Source of the DNA: CAVVEC01 sp963747105
GTDB lineage: Bacteria; Acidobacteriota; Terriglobia; Terriglobales; Acidobacteriaceae
Reading direction: 5' to 3'
Length of the DNA stretch: 64,000 bases
Assembly: GCA_963747105.1 (NCBI GenBank)
Contig: CAVVEC010000016.1
Coordinates: 310,001-374,000 of the forward strand
In this document: positions 26,649 through 35,689 of the stretch, piece after piece
How the letters are laid out: each line of letters begins with the position of its first letter
How positions within the stretch are numbered: the first letter of the stretch is position 1
Position numbers and translations under genes: made by a program
Notes under the pieces: generated by a model
The model's input: the letters and a program-made list of their open reading frames with translations, nothing else
What the model was told of the DNA's origin: nothing
Database searches by the model: none

Positions 26649-27203
26649 ATGAGCACCAGCAACCAGTCGTGGCAATACTCGAGTCCGGAACCGATTGTTG
26701 AAACCGACTTCCCGAGTTGGTATGCGGTGCAGACCCGCGCGCGGCACGAAAAAGTTGTTGCACAAAGATTGCGCGAACAGGGCGTTACCACTTTCTTGCC
26801 GATGTATAACGAGGTGCATCGCTGGAGTGACCGCCGCAAGGTAGTGGAATTACCACTGTTCAGCTGCTATGTATTCGTGAGATTACTTCCCACGAATGAA
26901 CAACGTCTGAGGGTGCTGCGGCAGGATGGGGTGTTTACCTTCGTCGGTATCCGGGGACAGGGAACCCCGATTCCCGACGCGCAAATTGATGCGGTCCAAA
27001 CTCTGATCTCGCAGGAACTGCCCTGGAGCAACCATCCCTTTCTCAAGATCGGACAGCGTGTGCGGATCCGTGGCGGGGCGTTGGACGGCGTCGAGGGGAT
27101 TTTTCAAGCTCGCAACGGAGACACCACACTGGTGATCTCCATTGATGCGATTCAGAGATCCATGGCAGTCCGCATCGAGGGATACGACGTCGAGCCAGTT
27201 TAG
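26649..27203 (+). CDS. NusG-like (UpxY/RfaH-type) transcription antitermination protein
   Basis: The protein has 184 residues. The NGN domain is at about 22-120 (SWYAVQTRARHEKVVAQRLREQGVTTFLP, PLFSCYVFVRL) and the KOW domain at about 128-184 (IGQRVRIRGGALDGVEGIF). Specialised NusG paralogues of this type lie first in capsule and EPS operons and let RNA polymerase read long operons. This one is the first gene of the locus, behind two leader hairpins, which fits that role. The strain's housekeeping NusG should be elsewhere, with ribosomal genes. Confidence 0.88.
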   Translation: MSTSNQSWQYSSPEPIVETDFPSWYAVQTRARHEKVVAQRLREQGVTTFLPMYNEVHRWSDRRKVVELPLFSCYVFVRLLPTNEQRLRVLRQDGVFTFVGIRGQGTPIPDAQIDAVQTLISQELPWSNHPFLKIGQRVRIRGGALDGVEGIFQARNGDTTLVISIDAIQRSMAVRIEGYDVEPV

Positions 27204-27265
27204 TAGCGGCAACCCCTGATCTTCTCCCCTAAGAACACTTTTCCTCCACAAGCATCACTCATCCC

Positions 27266-28805
27266 ATGACAGAAAACGCAATCGAAGCAGTACGCCTGCT
27301 GGTTGTCAGCAGGGAACCAGCAGTTCTGCGTTCGCTCTGGTCGACCGGGGAAGCAAATTCCTGGCAACTGGAGACGGTCGGGAGCGGCTGGGAAGCCCTG
27401 GACCGTGTGCAAGCCGGAATCACTCCCGACCTGCTCGTTCTGGACTTGCCACGGGGCGACGGCGATAGCCTGCACATCCTGCGCTGGCTGCGCCGCGTCC
27501 GTCCCACCATGCCGATCATTCTGCTTTCCCATCCGGACGATGCCGGGCGAGAAAAGGAAGCTATCCGCCTCGGCGCCCAGGACTACCTGATCCGGCCGTT
27601 CCAGGAGAACCAGTTGGAATATGTGATTCGACGGCAGCTGACTTGGCGGGGCGACGCCATTGAAATGGAAATCGGAAGTGATGACATCGAACAGATCGGA
27701 GATGACGAATTCTTTGTCGGCGCCAGTCCGATCATGCGCAAGCTTCGGGCGCAAGCCGAATTGTTGGCCCAAGCCAACGTGCCGGTGCTCATCCTGGGAG
27801 AGAGCGGAAGCGGGAAGGACATCACCGCTCACCTGATTCACAAGTTATCCGTCCGTTCTGGATTTAAATTCCTTAAAGTGAATTGTGGGGCGTTACCTGG
27901 CGACATGCTCGAAACTGAACTCTTTGGTTGTGAACGAGGCGGGTCCAATGGTTTCGCGCGAACCAAACCCGGGAAATTCGAGCTTTGTGACAAGGGTACG
28001 ATTCTGCTGGATGAAATTACCGAGATGCCGGTCGGCGTACAAGGCAAGCTGCTCGATCTATTGCAGAACAAGCGCATTGTGAGGCCTGGGGGAGACACCG
28101 CAGTCGAGGTTGATGCGCGAATTCTGGCCGCTACCGGCGCCAACCTTGAACGAGCCCTTTCCGAGAAGACGTTGCGGGAAGACCTTTATTATCGGTTGAG
28201 CGCTTTCACCGTTCAGGTGCCGCCGTTGCGTCAACGCCGGGAGGAGGTACCACTGCTGCTCCGCCACTCGATGCATCGTCTGGCAAAGCACTATGGCTTG
28301 CCCGAGCGTGACTTTTCAACTAGTGTGCTCGATGCTTGCCAGTCCTATTCGTGGCCGGGAAACTTGCGAGAGCTGGAAATGTTTGTGAAACGCTACCTCG
28401 TCGTGGGCGACCAAGAGTTAGTGTCTGGTCAAGCGGAACTAGGCTCGGAGACTGCAACGGTCGGTCCCGCAAAGCAGACTTCCGAGCCGGCAAGTGCTAG
28501 GCTGGTGGCTGGCGATTTCGAACGAAGCCGCGTCTGGCCCCAAATCCCTGAAGTCCTTGGTACAAAGTGTCAAAGGGGAAACGGAAAAGAACGCAATCGC
28601 CGCGGCGCTCGACAAGACCGGCTGGAACCGGAAAGCGGCAGCGCGGTTGCTTAGAGTAAGCTATCGAACGTTGTTGTACAAGATCGAGCGCTACCACATG
28701 AGCGTTGCAGACAGCAGTATGTCTCCTTTCCTGCGTCCCAGTGGGCAGGGCAATGGAGGCAAGGGCAACGGCAACGGAGTCAAAGACAACGGGAAAGCGT
28801 CGTGA
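27266..28805 (+). CDS. NtrC-like response regulator lacking GAFTGA, with Fis-type HTH; one frameshift
   Basis: Receiver at residues 10-125 with phosphoacceptor Asp60 (DLLVLDLP). AAA+ domain at about 150-375: Walker A GESGSGKD (178-185), Walker B GTILLDEI (244-251), RLSAFTVQVPPLRQRREEVPLL, and WPGNLREL. The loop that should read GAFTGA reads GGSNGF (225-230), so contact with sigma-54 is doubtful. The Fis-type helix-turn-helix (NAIAAALDKTGWNRKAAARLL) lies in another frame, so one base is wrong between about 28480 and 28560. The true C-terminus then ends at 28805 in a Gly/Asn-rich tail. It probably regulates the EPS operon. Confidence 0.82.
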
Positions 28806-28857
28806 TTTCGGACCGGGCAGGAAACGCAGATCAGAAATGTTCGACTCGGAGTAGACC

Positions 28858-29532
28858 ATGACAACCACAGTAGGAACGATATGCTGTCGGCGGGTGGGGC
28901 TGTTCCTGAGCTGCATTCTGATGTCCGGTTGGCTCGGGGCGCAAACCGGCAGCGCGAAGGACACCAAGAATACAAAACCACAAGTGAGCACCCAGGCAGC
29001 AGCGGCCGACGTGAATGCTAACGTCCCGGCTGGCAAGGCCCACGATGATTCCTACATCATTGGTGACGACGATGTGCTGGCGATTAACGTGTGGAAAGAA
29101 CCAGAAGTCTCCCGTACAGTCCCGGTTCGCTCCGATGGCAGAATCTCCTTGCCCTTAGCCGGGGAAGTGCAGGCGAGAGGACAGACGCCGCTGCAATTAG
29201 AACGAGAACTGGCCAGCAAACTGCAAAGCTACATCTCCGAGCCGGAAGTCACCGTGATCGTTGAGCAGGTCAAGAGCCAGAAATTCAATATTCTCGGACA
29301 GATCGGGCGACCGGGAGAGTATCCACTGACGAATTCGATGACGGTGTTGGATGCGATCGCCGTCGCCGGCGGCTTCCGCGATTTCGCCAAACAAAAGTCC
29401 ATCTATGTGCTGCGCCAGAATCCAGGCGGGGGAGAATCACGCATCCCCTTTAATTACAAAGATGTCATCAAAGGCAAGAATTCAGCGCAGAACATCAGGC
29501 TCCAGCCGCGTGACACCATCGTCGTTCCGTGA
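28858..29532 (+). CDS. Polysaccharide export protein (Wza/OtnA-like, SLBB domain)
   Basis: The protein has 224 residues. A signal peptide at the N-terminus lacks a clear lipobox. The export domain starts at SYIIGDDDVLAINVWKEPEVSRTVPVRSDG (split here for length: motif YIIGDDDVL then GRISLPLAGEVQA). One SLBB-like repeat follows (FNILGQIGRPGEYPL, LDAIAVAGGFRDFA). It should form or gate the outer-membrane export channel. It is shorter than Wza and lacks its C-terminal amphipathic helix, as in many PEP-CTERM/EPS loci. The last bases overlap the possible GTG of the next gene. Confidence 0.85.
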   Translation: MTTTVGTICCRRVGLFLSCILMSGWLGAQTGSAKDTKNTKPQVSTQAAAADVNANVPAGKAHDDSYIIGDDDVLAINVWKEPEVSRTVPVRSDGRISLPLAGEVQARGQTPLQLERELASKLQSYISEPEVTVIVEQVKSQKFNILGQIGRPGEYPLTNSMTVLDAIAVAGGFRDFAKQKSIYVLRQNPGGGESRIPFNYKDVIKGKNSAQNIRLQPRDTIVVP

Positions 29533-30905
29533 ATAGAGGCATGTTCCATCGAACTTTGCTAGTTGTGATGTTGCTCGCTGCACCGCTCTGGGCGCAGGTG
29601 GATTCCTCGGGCGCACAAGCAGGCGCGACCGGTGTCACCGATAGCGGAGCGGGCATGCTGACACCTCCACCGGTGAGCGGCGAAAACTATTCGATGGGGT
29701 TTACTTCGGAAGCGCGATCCAATTACTTGCGAGGAGGCTTAACCTTTACTAGCGCATACAGCGACAACGTACTGGGCGGAAACAGCGGCAATCCGGTGAG
29801 TGATATCAGCTACTCCGTTTTTCCCACCATTGCGTTGGACGAAACCAGATCGCGACTGCACTGGACCCTGTCGTATGCCCCAGGTTTCACCTTTTATCAG
29901 CGTTCAAGCTCGTACAATCAGGCCAACCAGAACTTCGGGACAAACTTCCAATATCGCTTAAGCCCGCACGTGAGCATTAGTCTGCGCGATTCGTTTCAGC
30001 GCACGTCCAACCTCTTTAATCAGCCGAATCTGGATAACGTCATCTCCGTTCCCGGTGGCCCTCAGACGCCCAACAACCCCATCGTCGCGCCCCTTTCAGA
30101 TATGCTGACGAATTCCGGGGGCGCCGAAATCAGTTACCAGTTTAGCCGCAATGGCATGGTCGGAGTGAGCGGAAGTGCTACCAATCTCCACTACCTCAAC
30201 CCAGCGCAGGTCCCAGGGCTGTATGATTCCAGTTCGCAAGGCGGATCGGCTTTTTATAATTACCGCATTTCGAAAAAGCACTACCTCGGCGCGAACTACC
30301 AATTTCAGAACTTACTGTCTTATCCGAACGGAGAGGCCAGCAAAACTCAGGTTCATGGTGTTTCCGTGTTTTACACGGTTTATATAAGCGCTCATCTTTC
30401 TCTGTCGGCGTTCGGGGGGGCGCAATATTCGGATACCTCGGCGACGGTATTGCCTCCGTTCGTGCTGCCTGCCTCGCAGACCTGGTCGCCAACCTACGGT
30501 GGAAGCCTAGGATGGCAAGGCCGACGCATGAGTTTTGCCGCCAGCGGCTCGCGAAGCATCTCGAACGGTGGCGGCCTGTTTGGAGCCGTACATTCGACCG
30601 GCGGGTCCGCATCATTGCGCCGGCAATTGACGCGCACCCTGAGCGCGGGAGTGTCCGCCAGCTACGCGAACAGCCAGGTCTTGAACGCCCTGTCTTTATT
30701 CAACACAGGGTTCAGCACTGGTGGACATACCATCTCAGCGAATGGATCGGTGCAGCGTCCACTGGGCCAACATTTCAATGTGCAGTTGGGCTACGCCCGA
30801 GTGCACCAGAGCTACAGCAACATCGCGGCAATATCCACCAATCCCGATACCAATCGTGAATCGGTGACGATCTCTTATCAGTTCTCGCGGCCGCTGGGAA
30901 GGTAA
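29529..30905 (+). CDS. Outer-membrane beta-barrel protein of the EPS locus
   Basis: The protein has 458 residues; the start is GTG 29529 (overlapping the wza-like stop) or ATG 29541. A signal peptide (RTLLVVMLLAAPLWA) leads to a sequence of alternating amphipathic strands such as LRGGLTFTSAYSDNVLGG and NVQLGYARVHQSYSN, ending VTISYQFSRPLGR. Barrels of this kind lie beside Wza-like genes in EPS clusters and may be the outer-membrane exit or an anchor. No enzymatic motif is visible. Confidence 0.72.
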   Translation: MNRGMFHRTLLVVMLLAAPLWAQVDSSGAQAGATGVTDSGAGMLTPPPVSGENYSMGFTSEARSNYLRGGLTFTSAYSDNVLGGNSGNPVSDISYSVFPTIALDETRSRLHWTLSYAPGFTFYQRSSSYNQANQNFGTNFQYRLSPHVSISLRDSFQRTSNLFNQPNLDNVISVPGGPQTPNNPIVAPLSDMLTNSGGAEISYQFSRNGMVGVSGSATNLHYLNPAQVPGLYDSSSQGGSAFYNYRISKKHYLGANYQFQNLLSYPNGEASKTQVHGVSVFYTVYISAHLSLSAFGGAQYSDTSATVLPPFVLPASQTWSPTYGGSLGWQGRRMSFAASGSRSISNGGGLFGAVHSTGGSASLRRQLTRTLSAGVSASYANSQVLNALSLFNTGFSTGGHTISANGSVQRPLGQHFNVQLGYARVHQSYSNIAAISTNPDTNRESVTISYQFSRPLGR

Positions 30906-30907
30906 AC

Positions 30908-32521
30908 ATGGTGGAAGAACTCCAAGAGCAAGGTTCGCAAGATTTTAATCTCCAGAGGTATTTGGGCATTGCTCGGCGCCGTCATTGGCACTTCCTCATC
31001 CCTCTGTTTATCGGATGGTTGGCGGTTTGGGGCGCGAGTTGGGTTCTGCCCGCGCGCTATAAGTCAGGCACCCTGATTCTGGTCGAACAGCCCAGCATGC
31101 CAAAGGATTACGTGACCCCGAACGTGAACGATGACCTGCAGGCGCGGTTGGCGAGCATTACCCAACAGATTCTCAGCCGCACACGCCTGTTACACATTAT
31201 TGATGAGGTAAATTTGTATCCAAAAGAGCGCGGCCGGGTGGCCCCAGACGACTTGGTCGAGCAGATGCGTAAAGATATCGAGATCGAGCTGGTGCGCGAC
31301 GATCGGCGTGAGGTTAGTTCTTTCAACGTCTATTACTCGTCTTCCGACCCACACGTCGCCCAGCAGGTGACCAGTGAGCTCACCAACCTGTTTATCAGTG
31401 AGAACCTGGAGTTGCGGCAACAAAAATCCGAGGACACCACAAAGTTTCTTGAAAGCCAATTGGAAACCGCCCGGCAGACTTTGGCGGAGCAGGAAGAAAA
31501 GGTTCGCGTATTCAAAGATCAGCATCTGGGGGAACTGCCGACGCAGCTAGGAAGCAACCTTCAGATTTTGTCCGGACTCCAGTCGCAGTTGCAAAACGAC
31601 GAAGATGCCCTCAACACTGCCAAGCAGCAGAACGCTTATCTGCAGTCCCTCGTCGAACAGTATCGTGCACTGCAAAGATCACCCAAAACGGCAGACGGGG
31701 CCACCCCCATAGGGTTGCCGGCGCTCGATCAAGAACTCGACAAGCTGAAAGCTCAGCTCGCGGATCTTAGCTCCCATTACACCGACCGCCATCCCGATGT
31801 TCGCAAGCTGAAGGAGCAGATTGCCAGGACGGAAAAAACGCGAGATCAAATCATTGCCGACCTGAAGACCAAACCGGCAGCCGCACCCGCGGAGGGCGAC
31901 ACACCGGCGGTTTCTCGGGACGATGTGGACCTTCGGGAATCGTCTCCAATGGTTCAGCTTCAGGGTCAGCTGAGAGCCAACCAAATCGAGATCGCAAACC
32001 GTGAGCGTGAGATCGTGACTTTGAAAGCCAAGATTGGTGAATATCAGGGCCGTCTGAACCAGGAACCGGTGCGCGAACAGCAGTTCACCGATCTGACTCG
32101 TGGTTACGAACAGTCCAAGGCCAACTACGATGAACTCCTGAAGAAGAAGACCTCGTCGCAAATGGCCACCAGCATGGAATTGCTGCAACAGGGCGAACAT
32201 TTTCGAATGATAGATCCACCCAGCTTGCCCGTAAAACCCGACTTCCCGAACCGCCTCAAGCTCTGCGGCATGGGGTTGGGGATTGGGCTTGCCTTGGGCG
32301 TTGTGTTCGCGGGTGGAGCAGAATTCCTGGATGACCGCCTCTATGCCGAGAAGGAGATCAAAGATCTGCTGCCGGTGACCGTGATTGCGGAGATCCCGGC
32401 CATTAGTAATCCGGAAGATGAAGGCAGGCGGCGCAGGAAGATGTGGCTTGCATGGGCAACGACGGGGCTTGTCTTGACCACCATGCTGGCGGGATCCGCA
32501 CTCAGCTACTTCCGCGGATAG
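30908..32521 (+). CDS. Polysaccharide co-polymerase, Wzz/GumC-like
   Basis: The protein has 537 residues. First membrane helix at about 28-46 (HFLIPLFIGWLAVWGASWV) and a Wzz domain (YKSGTLILVEQPSMP). Long coiled-coil segments run from about 165 to 405, rich in Gln/Glu/Leu. A second helix sits near 446-464 (CGMGLGIGLALGVVFAGG) after the Pro-rich PPSLPVKPDFPNR motif. A third helix lies near the C-terminus. The kinase is a separate gene (33503), so this is the chain-length partner that controls polymer length in the inner membrane. Confidence 0.87.
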   Translation: MVEELQEQGSQDFNLQRYLGIARRRHWHFLIPLFIGWLAVWGASWVLPARYKSGTLILVEQPSMPKDYVTPNVNDDLQARLASITQQILSRTRLLHIIDEVNLYPKERGRVAPDDLVEQMRKDIEIELVRDDRREVSSFNVYYSSSDPHVAQQVTSELTNLFISENLELRQQKSEDTTKFLESQLETARQTLAEQEEKVRVFKDQHLGELPTQLGSNLQILSGLQSQLQNDEDALNTAKQQNAYLQSLVEQYRALQRSPKTADGATPIGLPALDQELDKLKAQLADLSSHYTDRHPDVRKLKEQIARTEKTRDQIIADLKTKPAAAPAEGDTPAVSRDDVDLRESSPMVQLQGQLRANQIEIANREREIVTLKAKIGEYQGRLNQEPVREQQFTDLTRGYEQSKANYDELLKKKTSSQMATSMELLQQGEHFRMIDPPSLPVKPDFPNRLKLCGMGLGIGLALGVVFAGGAEFLDDRLYAEKEIKDLLPVTVIAEIPAISNPEDEGRRRRKMWLAWATTGLVLTTMLAGSALSYFRG

Positions 32522-32531
32522 AAACACTGTA

Positions 32532-33506
32532 ATGTACAAATCCTTTTATAATCTGAAGAGGAATCCGTTCGAGATTACTCCTGACCCGTCTTTCCTTTTT
32601 CCCACCAAGCGCCACAACGAAGCTCTGGCCGCTTTGTACTACGGTGTTCGTCGGCATAAGGGATTCGTGGTGATGACGGGAGAAGTAGGCACCGGCAAGA
32701 CGCTGCTGGTCCGCTGCCTGCTGCAACTCCTCAATCAGAGTGATATCGCATACGCTTACGTTTTCAATGGCCGCCTGTCTCCACTTGAATTCCTGCAGTA
32801 TGTTGCCGCCGACTTCGGGCTTTCCTCCTCCGGCAAGAACAAGGGTGAGCTACTGCTGATGTTGAGCAACTATGTGATCTCGCGACACCAGAAAAAACTG
32901 ACCACCGTGCTGGTGGTGGATGAGGCGCACCATGTTTCCGCGGAGATTCTAGAGGAGGTCCGGCTGTTGACCAACCTGGAGACAACGCAGCAAAAATTGT
33001 TGCAGATTTTGCTGGTGGGGCAACCGGAACTGGACGAAAAACTTGATTCCGTCGAACTGCGGCAGTTGAAGCAGAGAATTTCCCTGCGATCGCAGCTTCT
33101 TCCCTTGGATATTGAGGAAACGAAGGGGTATATCCAGCGTCGGCTACAGGTTGCGGGGGCAAATCCCAATGCTCCTGCACTGTTTCCCACCGAGACCATG
33201 GCCGCAGTGTATCGTCATTCGAGAGGAATTCCGCGACTGATCAACACCGTGTGCGAAAACGCACTCATCAGCGCGTATGCAAGACAAGCGCGTAGCGTAA
33301 CCCCCGATATCATCGAAGAGATCGCAGCAGATTTCCGCCTCGGTGTACTACGCCCGTCGCAACCGGAAACGGTCAGGAACAGCGAAGACAACGACGCGCG
33401 GCGAACTGCCAAGACCCTGCTTGACCTGCATGAATATCTGTTGAGGATGAGGTCAAACGACGTGGAATCACCTAGAGTCATCCCGCCCGGAGCCATCAAG
33501 CAATGA
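32532..33506 (+). CDS. ExeA-like AAA+ ATPase of the EPS locus
   Basis: The protein has 324 residues and starts MYKSFYNLKRNPFEITPDPSFLF in two conserved halves (YNLKRNPFEITPDP). Walker A GEVGTGKT is at 50-57 and Walker B VLVVDEAHHV near 130; sensor region LLQILLVGQPEL follows. The protein resembles the ATPase domain of ExeA/GspA without the peptidoglycan-binding tail; such ATPases accompany EPS and exosortase loci. Its role is unknown, possibly assembly of the export complex. It overlaps the BY-kinase start by four bases. Confidence 0.85.
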   Translation: MYKSFYNLKRNPFEITPDPSFLFPTKRHNEALAALYYGVRRHKGFVVMTGEVGTGKTLLVRCLLQLLNQSDIAYAYVFNGRLSPLEFLQYVAADFGLSSSGKNKGELLLMLSNYVISRHQKKLTTVLVVDEAHHVSAEILEEVRLLTNLETTQQKLLQILLVGQPELDEKLDSVELRQLKQRISLRSQLLPLDIEETKGYIQRRLQVAGANPNAPALFPTETMAAVYRHSRGIPRLINTVCENALISAYARQARSVTPDIIEEIAADFRLGVLRPSQPETVRNSEDNDARRTAKTLLDLHEYLLRMRSNDVESPRVIPPGAIKQ

Positions 33507-34369
33507 GCCGTTTATTTGAGGCATTACAAAGGTCCGAGTCGGAGCAGGCAGGCGTCCCTTCGCTTCCACTCTCGTCATCCGCCGCTGAACTTTTGCAGGC
33601 TGCGGAACGCGGTGCAGAAGAGTCCAGCACAAACTACCTGGGTCAATTTCAAACGATGTACGCGTCTCCACCACCGAACAGCAAGTTGATATGTCTGACC
33701 GCCAAAGAAAGTCTGGGAGCAGAAAAATTCCGCTTTCTCGGCGTTCGCTTAAGACAGCTACACCAAAGCCGGCCACTCAAGAAAGTTCTGGTCACAAGCA
33801 CCCTTCCCGAGGAAGGCAAGAGCATGGTTTGCGCAAACCTTGCAGCCACGCTCGCCAGGAAGGAATCCCAAAAAATCCTCCTGTTGGAAGGTGATCTGCG
33901 GCGGCCGACCTTGCCTCACCAGCTTGGCTTGGGCAAGATTCCCGGCCTCAGCGAATGGTTGCAAGGAGAATTCTGCCCGATCACAAATATCTACCGTCTT
34001 GAAGGCTGCGGTTTCTGGTTTCTGCCAGCCGGCATTCCACCGGTGAATCCTCTCGAACTGATGCAGTCAGGAAGGCTCTCGGGACTCATGGACCAACTCG
34101 AAATCTGGTTCGACTGGATCGTGATCGACTCTCCTCCCGTGCTACCGCTGGCGGATACGAGCGTTTGGGCGCGGTTGGCCGACGGTGTTCTCCTAGTCAC
34201 CCGTGAAGGAACGACCGAGAAACAACAATTGCAACGAGGCCTGCAAGCGCTCGAACCGGCAAAGCTACTCGGCGCGGTGGTGAATTATGCCACAGACACG
34301 AGCCACGAAAATTACTATCAACGCTACGGACCGGCTGCGCTCGCAAGTCAAGAGAAACCCCAGAAATAG
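33503..34369 (+). CDS. BY-kinase-like (CpsD/CapB) tyrosine autokinase
   Basis: The protein has 288 residues. Walker A VTSTLPEEGKS at about 97-107, Walker A' LLEGDLRRP near 126 (usual first Asp of LIDxDLR is Glu-Gly-Asp here), and Walker B WIVIDSPPVLPLADT near 208. The C-terminus has a small Tyr group (NYYQRYG) that could be autophosphorylated. It would phosphorylate itself and control the Wzz-like partner two genes upstream. No sugar substrate is involved. The start overlaps the ATPase stop (ATGA). Confidence 0.85.
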   Translation: MSRLFEALQRSESEQAGVPSLPLSSSAAELLQAAERGAEESSTNYLGQFQTMYASPPPNSKLICLTAKESLGAEKFRFLGVRLRQLHQSRPLKKVLVTSTLPEEGKSMVCANLAATLARKESQKILLLEGDLRRPTLPHQLGLGKIPGLSEWLQGEFCPITNIYRLEGCGFWFLPAGIPPVNPLELMQSGRLSGLMDQLEIWFDWIVIDSPPVLPLADTSVWARLADGVLLVTREGTTEKQQLQRGLQALEPAKLLGAVVNYATDTSHENYYQRYGPAALASQEKPQK

Positions 34370-34514
34370 TTTCTGTTTTGATTGATCCCACTGAAATATC
34401 GCTTGCTTAGTTCTGCATGACCCCCCAGCAGAACCAATCACACATAAGTCAATCACCGTCAGTTGTTCCTGCACCCACAACGAGGGAGCAGGATCGGAAT
34501 AAGGAGAGACAGTC
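34370..34514 (+). promoter_or_regulatory. Leader with hairpins before the sugar transferase
   Basis: GTTCTGC (34410) pairs with GCAGAAC (34428), and TCCTGC with GCAGGA further on. There is no T-run. A strong ribosome site AAGGAGAG precedes the GTG at 34515. An internal promoter is possible. Confidence 0.35.
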
Positions 34515-35675
34515 GTGAATCTACGGCGCTCAGGCAATGGCACAACTCGGGGGATCGTTCCGGCAGAACCCGTGCCGGTTGAGGAACGCAACATTCTCAA
34601 CGAGCAGTCCTTTCTGCGGATGATTTCGCTCGAGAGGAAGAGAACGGAGCGTTCCCGCAAACCGTTCTTGCTCATGCTCTTGGACATGGGAGAGTCTCTG
34701 CCCTCGCACAAGAATGGGAAAGCTCTGGGCAACATTCTCTCGGCCCTCTCTCTCGCGACTCGGGAGACCGACGTCACCGGATGGTACAAGAACGATTCCG
34801 TAGTGGGAGTCATGTTCACCGAAATTGCGATTGACGATCGGAGCACCATCCTGAGCACGATGATGACTCGGGTCAGCGAGACCTTGCGCAGTCATTTGAG
34901 CTCGCAGCAATTCGATCAAATCAGCATTTCCTTCCACCTGTTTCCGGAAGAATGGGACCACGAGATTCCGCAGAGGCCAAGCAACCCGACTCTCTATCCT
35001 GATCTCTCACAGCGCGATGATGCCAGGAAGTTGTTCAGCGTGATGAAGCGACTTATGGACATCGTGTGCAGCGCCGTGGCCATTGTGCTTTTCGCTCCGG
35101 TCTTCCTAGCCGTTGCGTTGGCGGTCAAGCTGACATCGGAAGGCCCGGTGATCTTCCGGCAGAAGCGGGTCGGGCAATACGGTAAGTCGTTTGTGTTCCT
35201 GAAATTCAGGTCGATGTACGTCAACAACGATTCCAGCGAGCACAAGGCATATGTAAGGAAGTTGATACAAGGCAGCGCGCAACCGCAATCCGGGAACGGC
35301 AATGGCAATGGCCAGGGCGTCTACAAGCTCACCAAGGATCCCAGGACCACCCCGGTCGGTGCTTTCTTGCGGAAGACCAGCCTGGACGAACTGCCGCAGT
35401 TCCTTAATGTCCTCAAGGGCGAGATGTCGCTGGTTGGCCCTCGGCCAGCCATCGCCTATGAAGTACAGGCGTACGACATTTGGCATCGGCGCCGGGTGCT
35501 CGAAGCGAAGCCTGGGATCACGGGATTGTGGCAGATAAATGGCCGCAGCCGAATCAAGTTCGACGACATGGTCCGCCTGGATCTGCAATATGCGAAAAGC
35601 TGGTCGCCGTGGATGGATCTGAAGATTCTGCTGCGCACTCCAGTTGCAGTAGTTTTCGGCGACGGCGCTTACTGA
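34515..35675 (+). CDS. Initiating sugar-1-phosphate transferase with extra N-terminal GGDEF-like domain
   Basis: The protein has 386 residues with a GTG start. The C-terminal 200 residues are a bacterial sugar transferase (WcaJ/PssY-like): a membrane hairpin near 183-207, FRQKRVGQYGKSFVFLKFRSM, and SLDELPQFLNVLKGEMSLVGPRP with catalytic Asp-Glu. It moves a sugar phosphate from a UDP-sugar to undecaprenyl phosphate to start the EPS unit. Residues 30-165 (LRMISLERKRTERSRKPFLLML ... DSVVGVMF) look like a degenerate GGDEF fold, replacing the usual transmembrane/CoA-binding-like half. An Asn-Gly repeat (NGNGNGQG) sits within the catalytic domain. Confidence 0.85.
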   Translation: MNLRRSGNGTTRGIVPAEPVPVEERNILNEQSFLRMISLERKRTERSRKPFLLMLLDMGESLPSHKNGKALGNILSALSLATRETDVTGWYKNDSVVGVMFTEIAIDDRSTILSTMMTRVSETLRSHLSSQQFDQISISFHLFPEEWDHEIPQRPSNPTLYPDLSQRDDARKLFSVMKRLMDIVCSAVAIVLFAPVFLAVALAVKLTSEGPVIFRQKRVGQYGKSFVFLKFRSMYVNNDSSEHKAYVRKLIQGSAQPQSGNGNGNGQGVYKLTKDPRTTPVGAFLRKTSLDELPQFLNVLKGEMSLVGPRPAIAYEVQAYDIWHRRRVLEAKPGITGLWQINGRSRIKFDDMVRLDLQYAKSWSPWMDLKILLRTPVAVVFGDGAY

Positions 35676-35689
35676 AAGGTCAAAACTAT

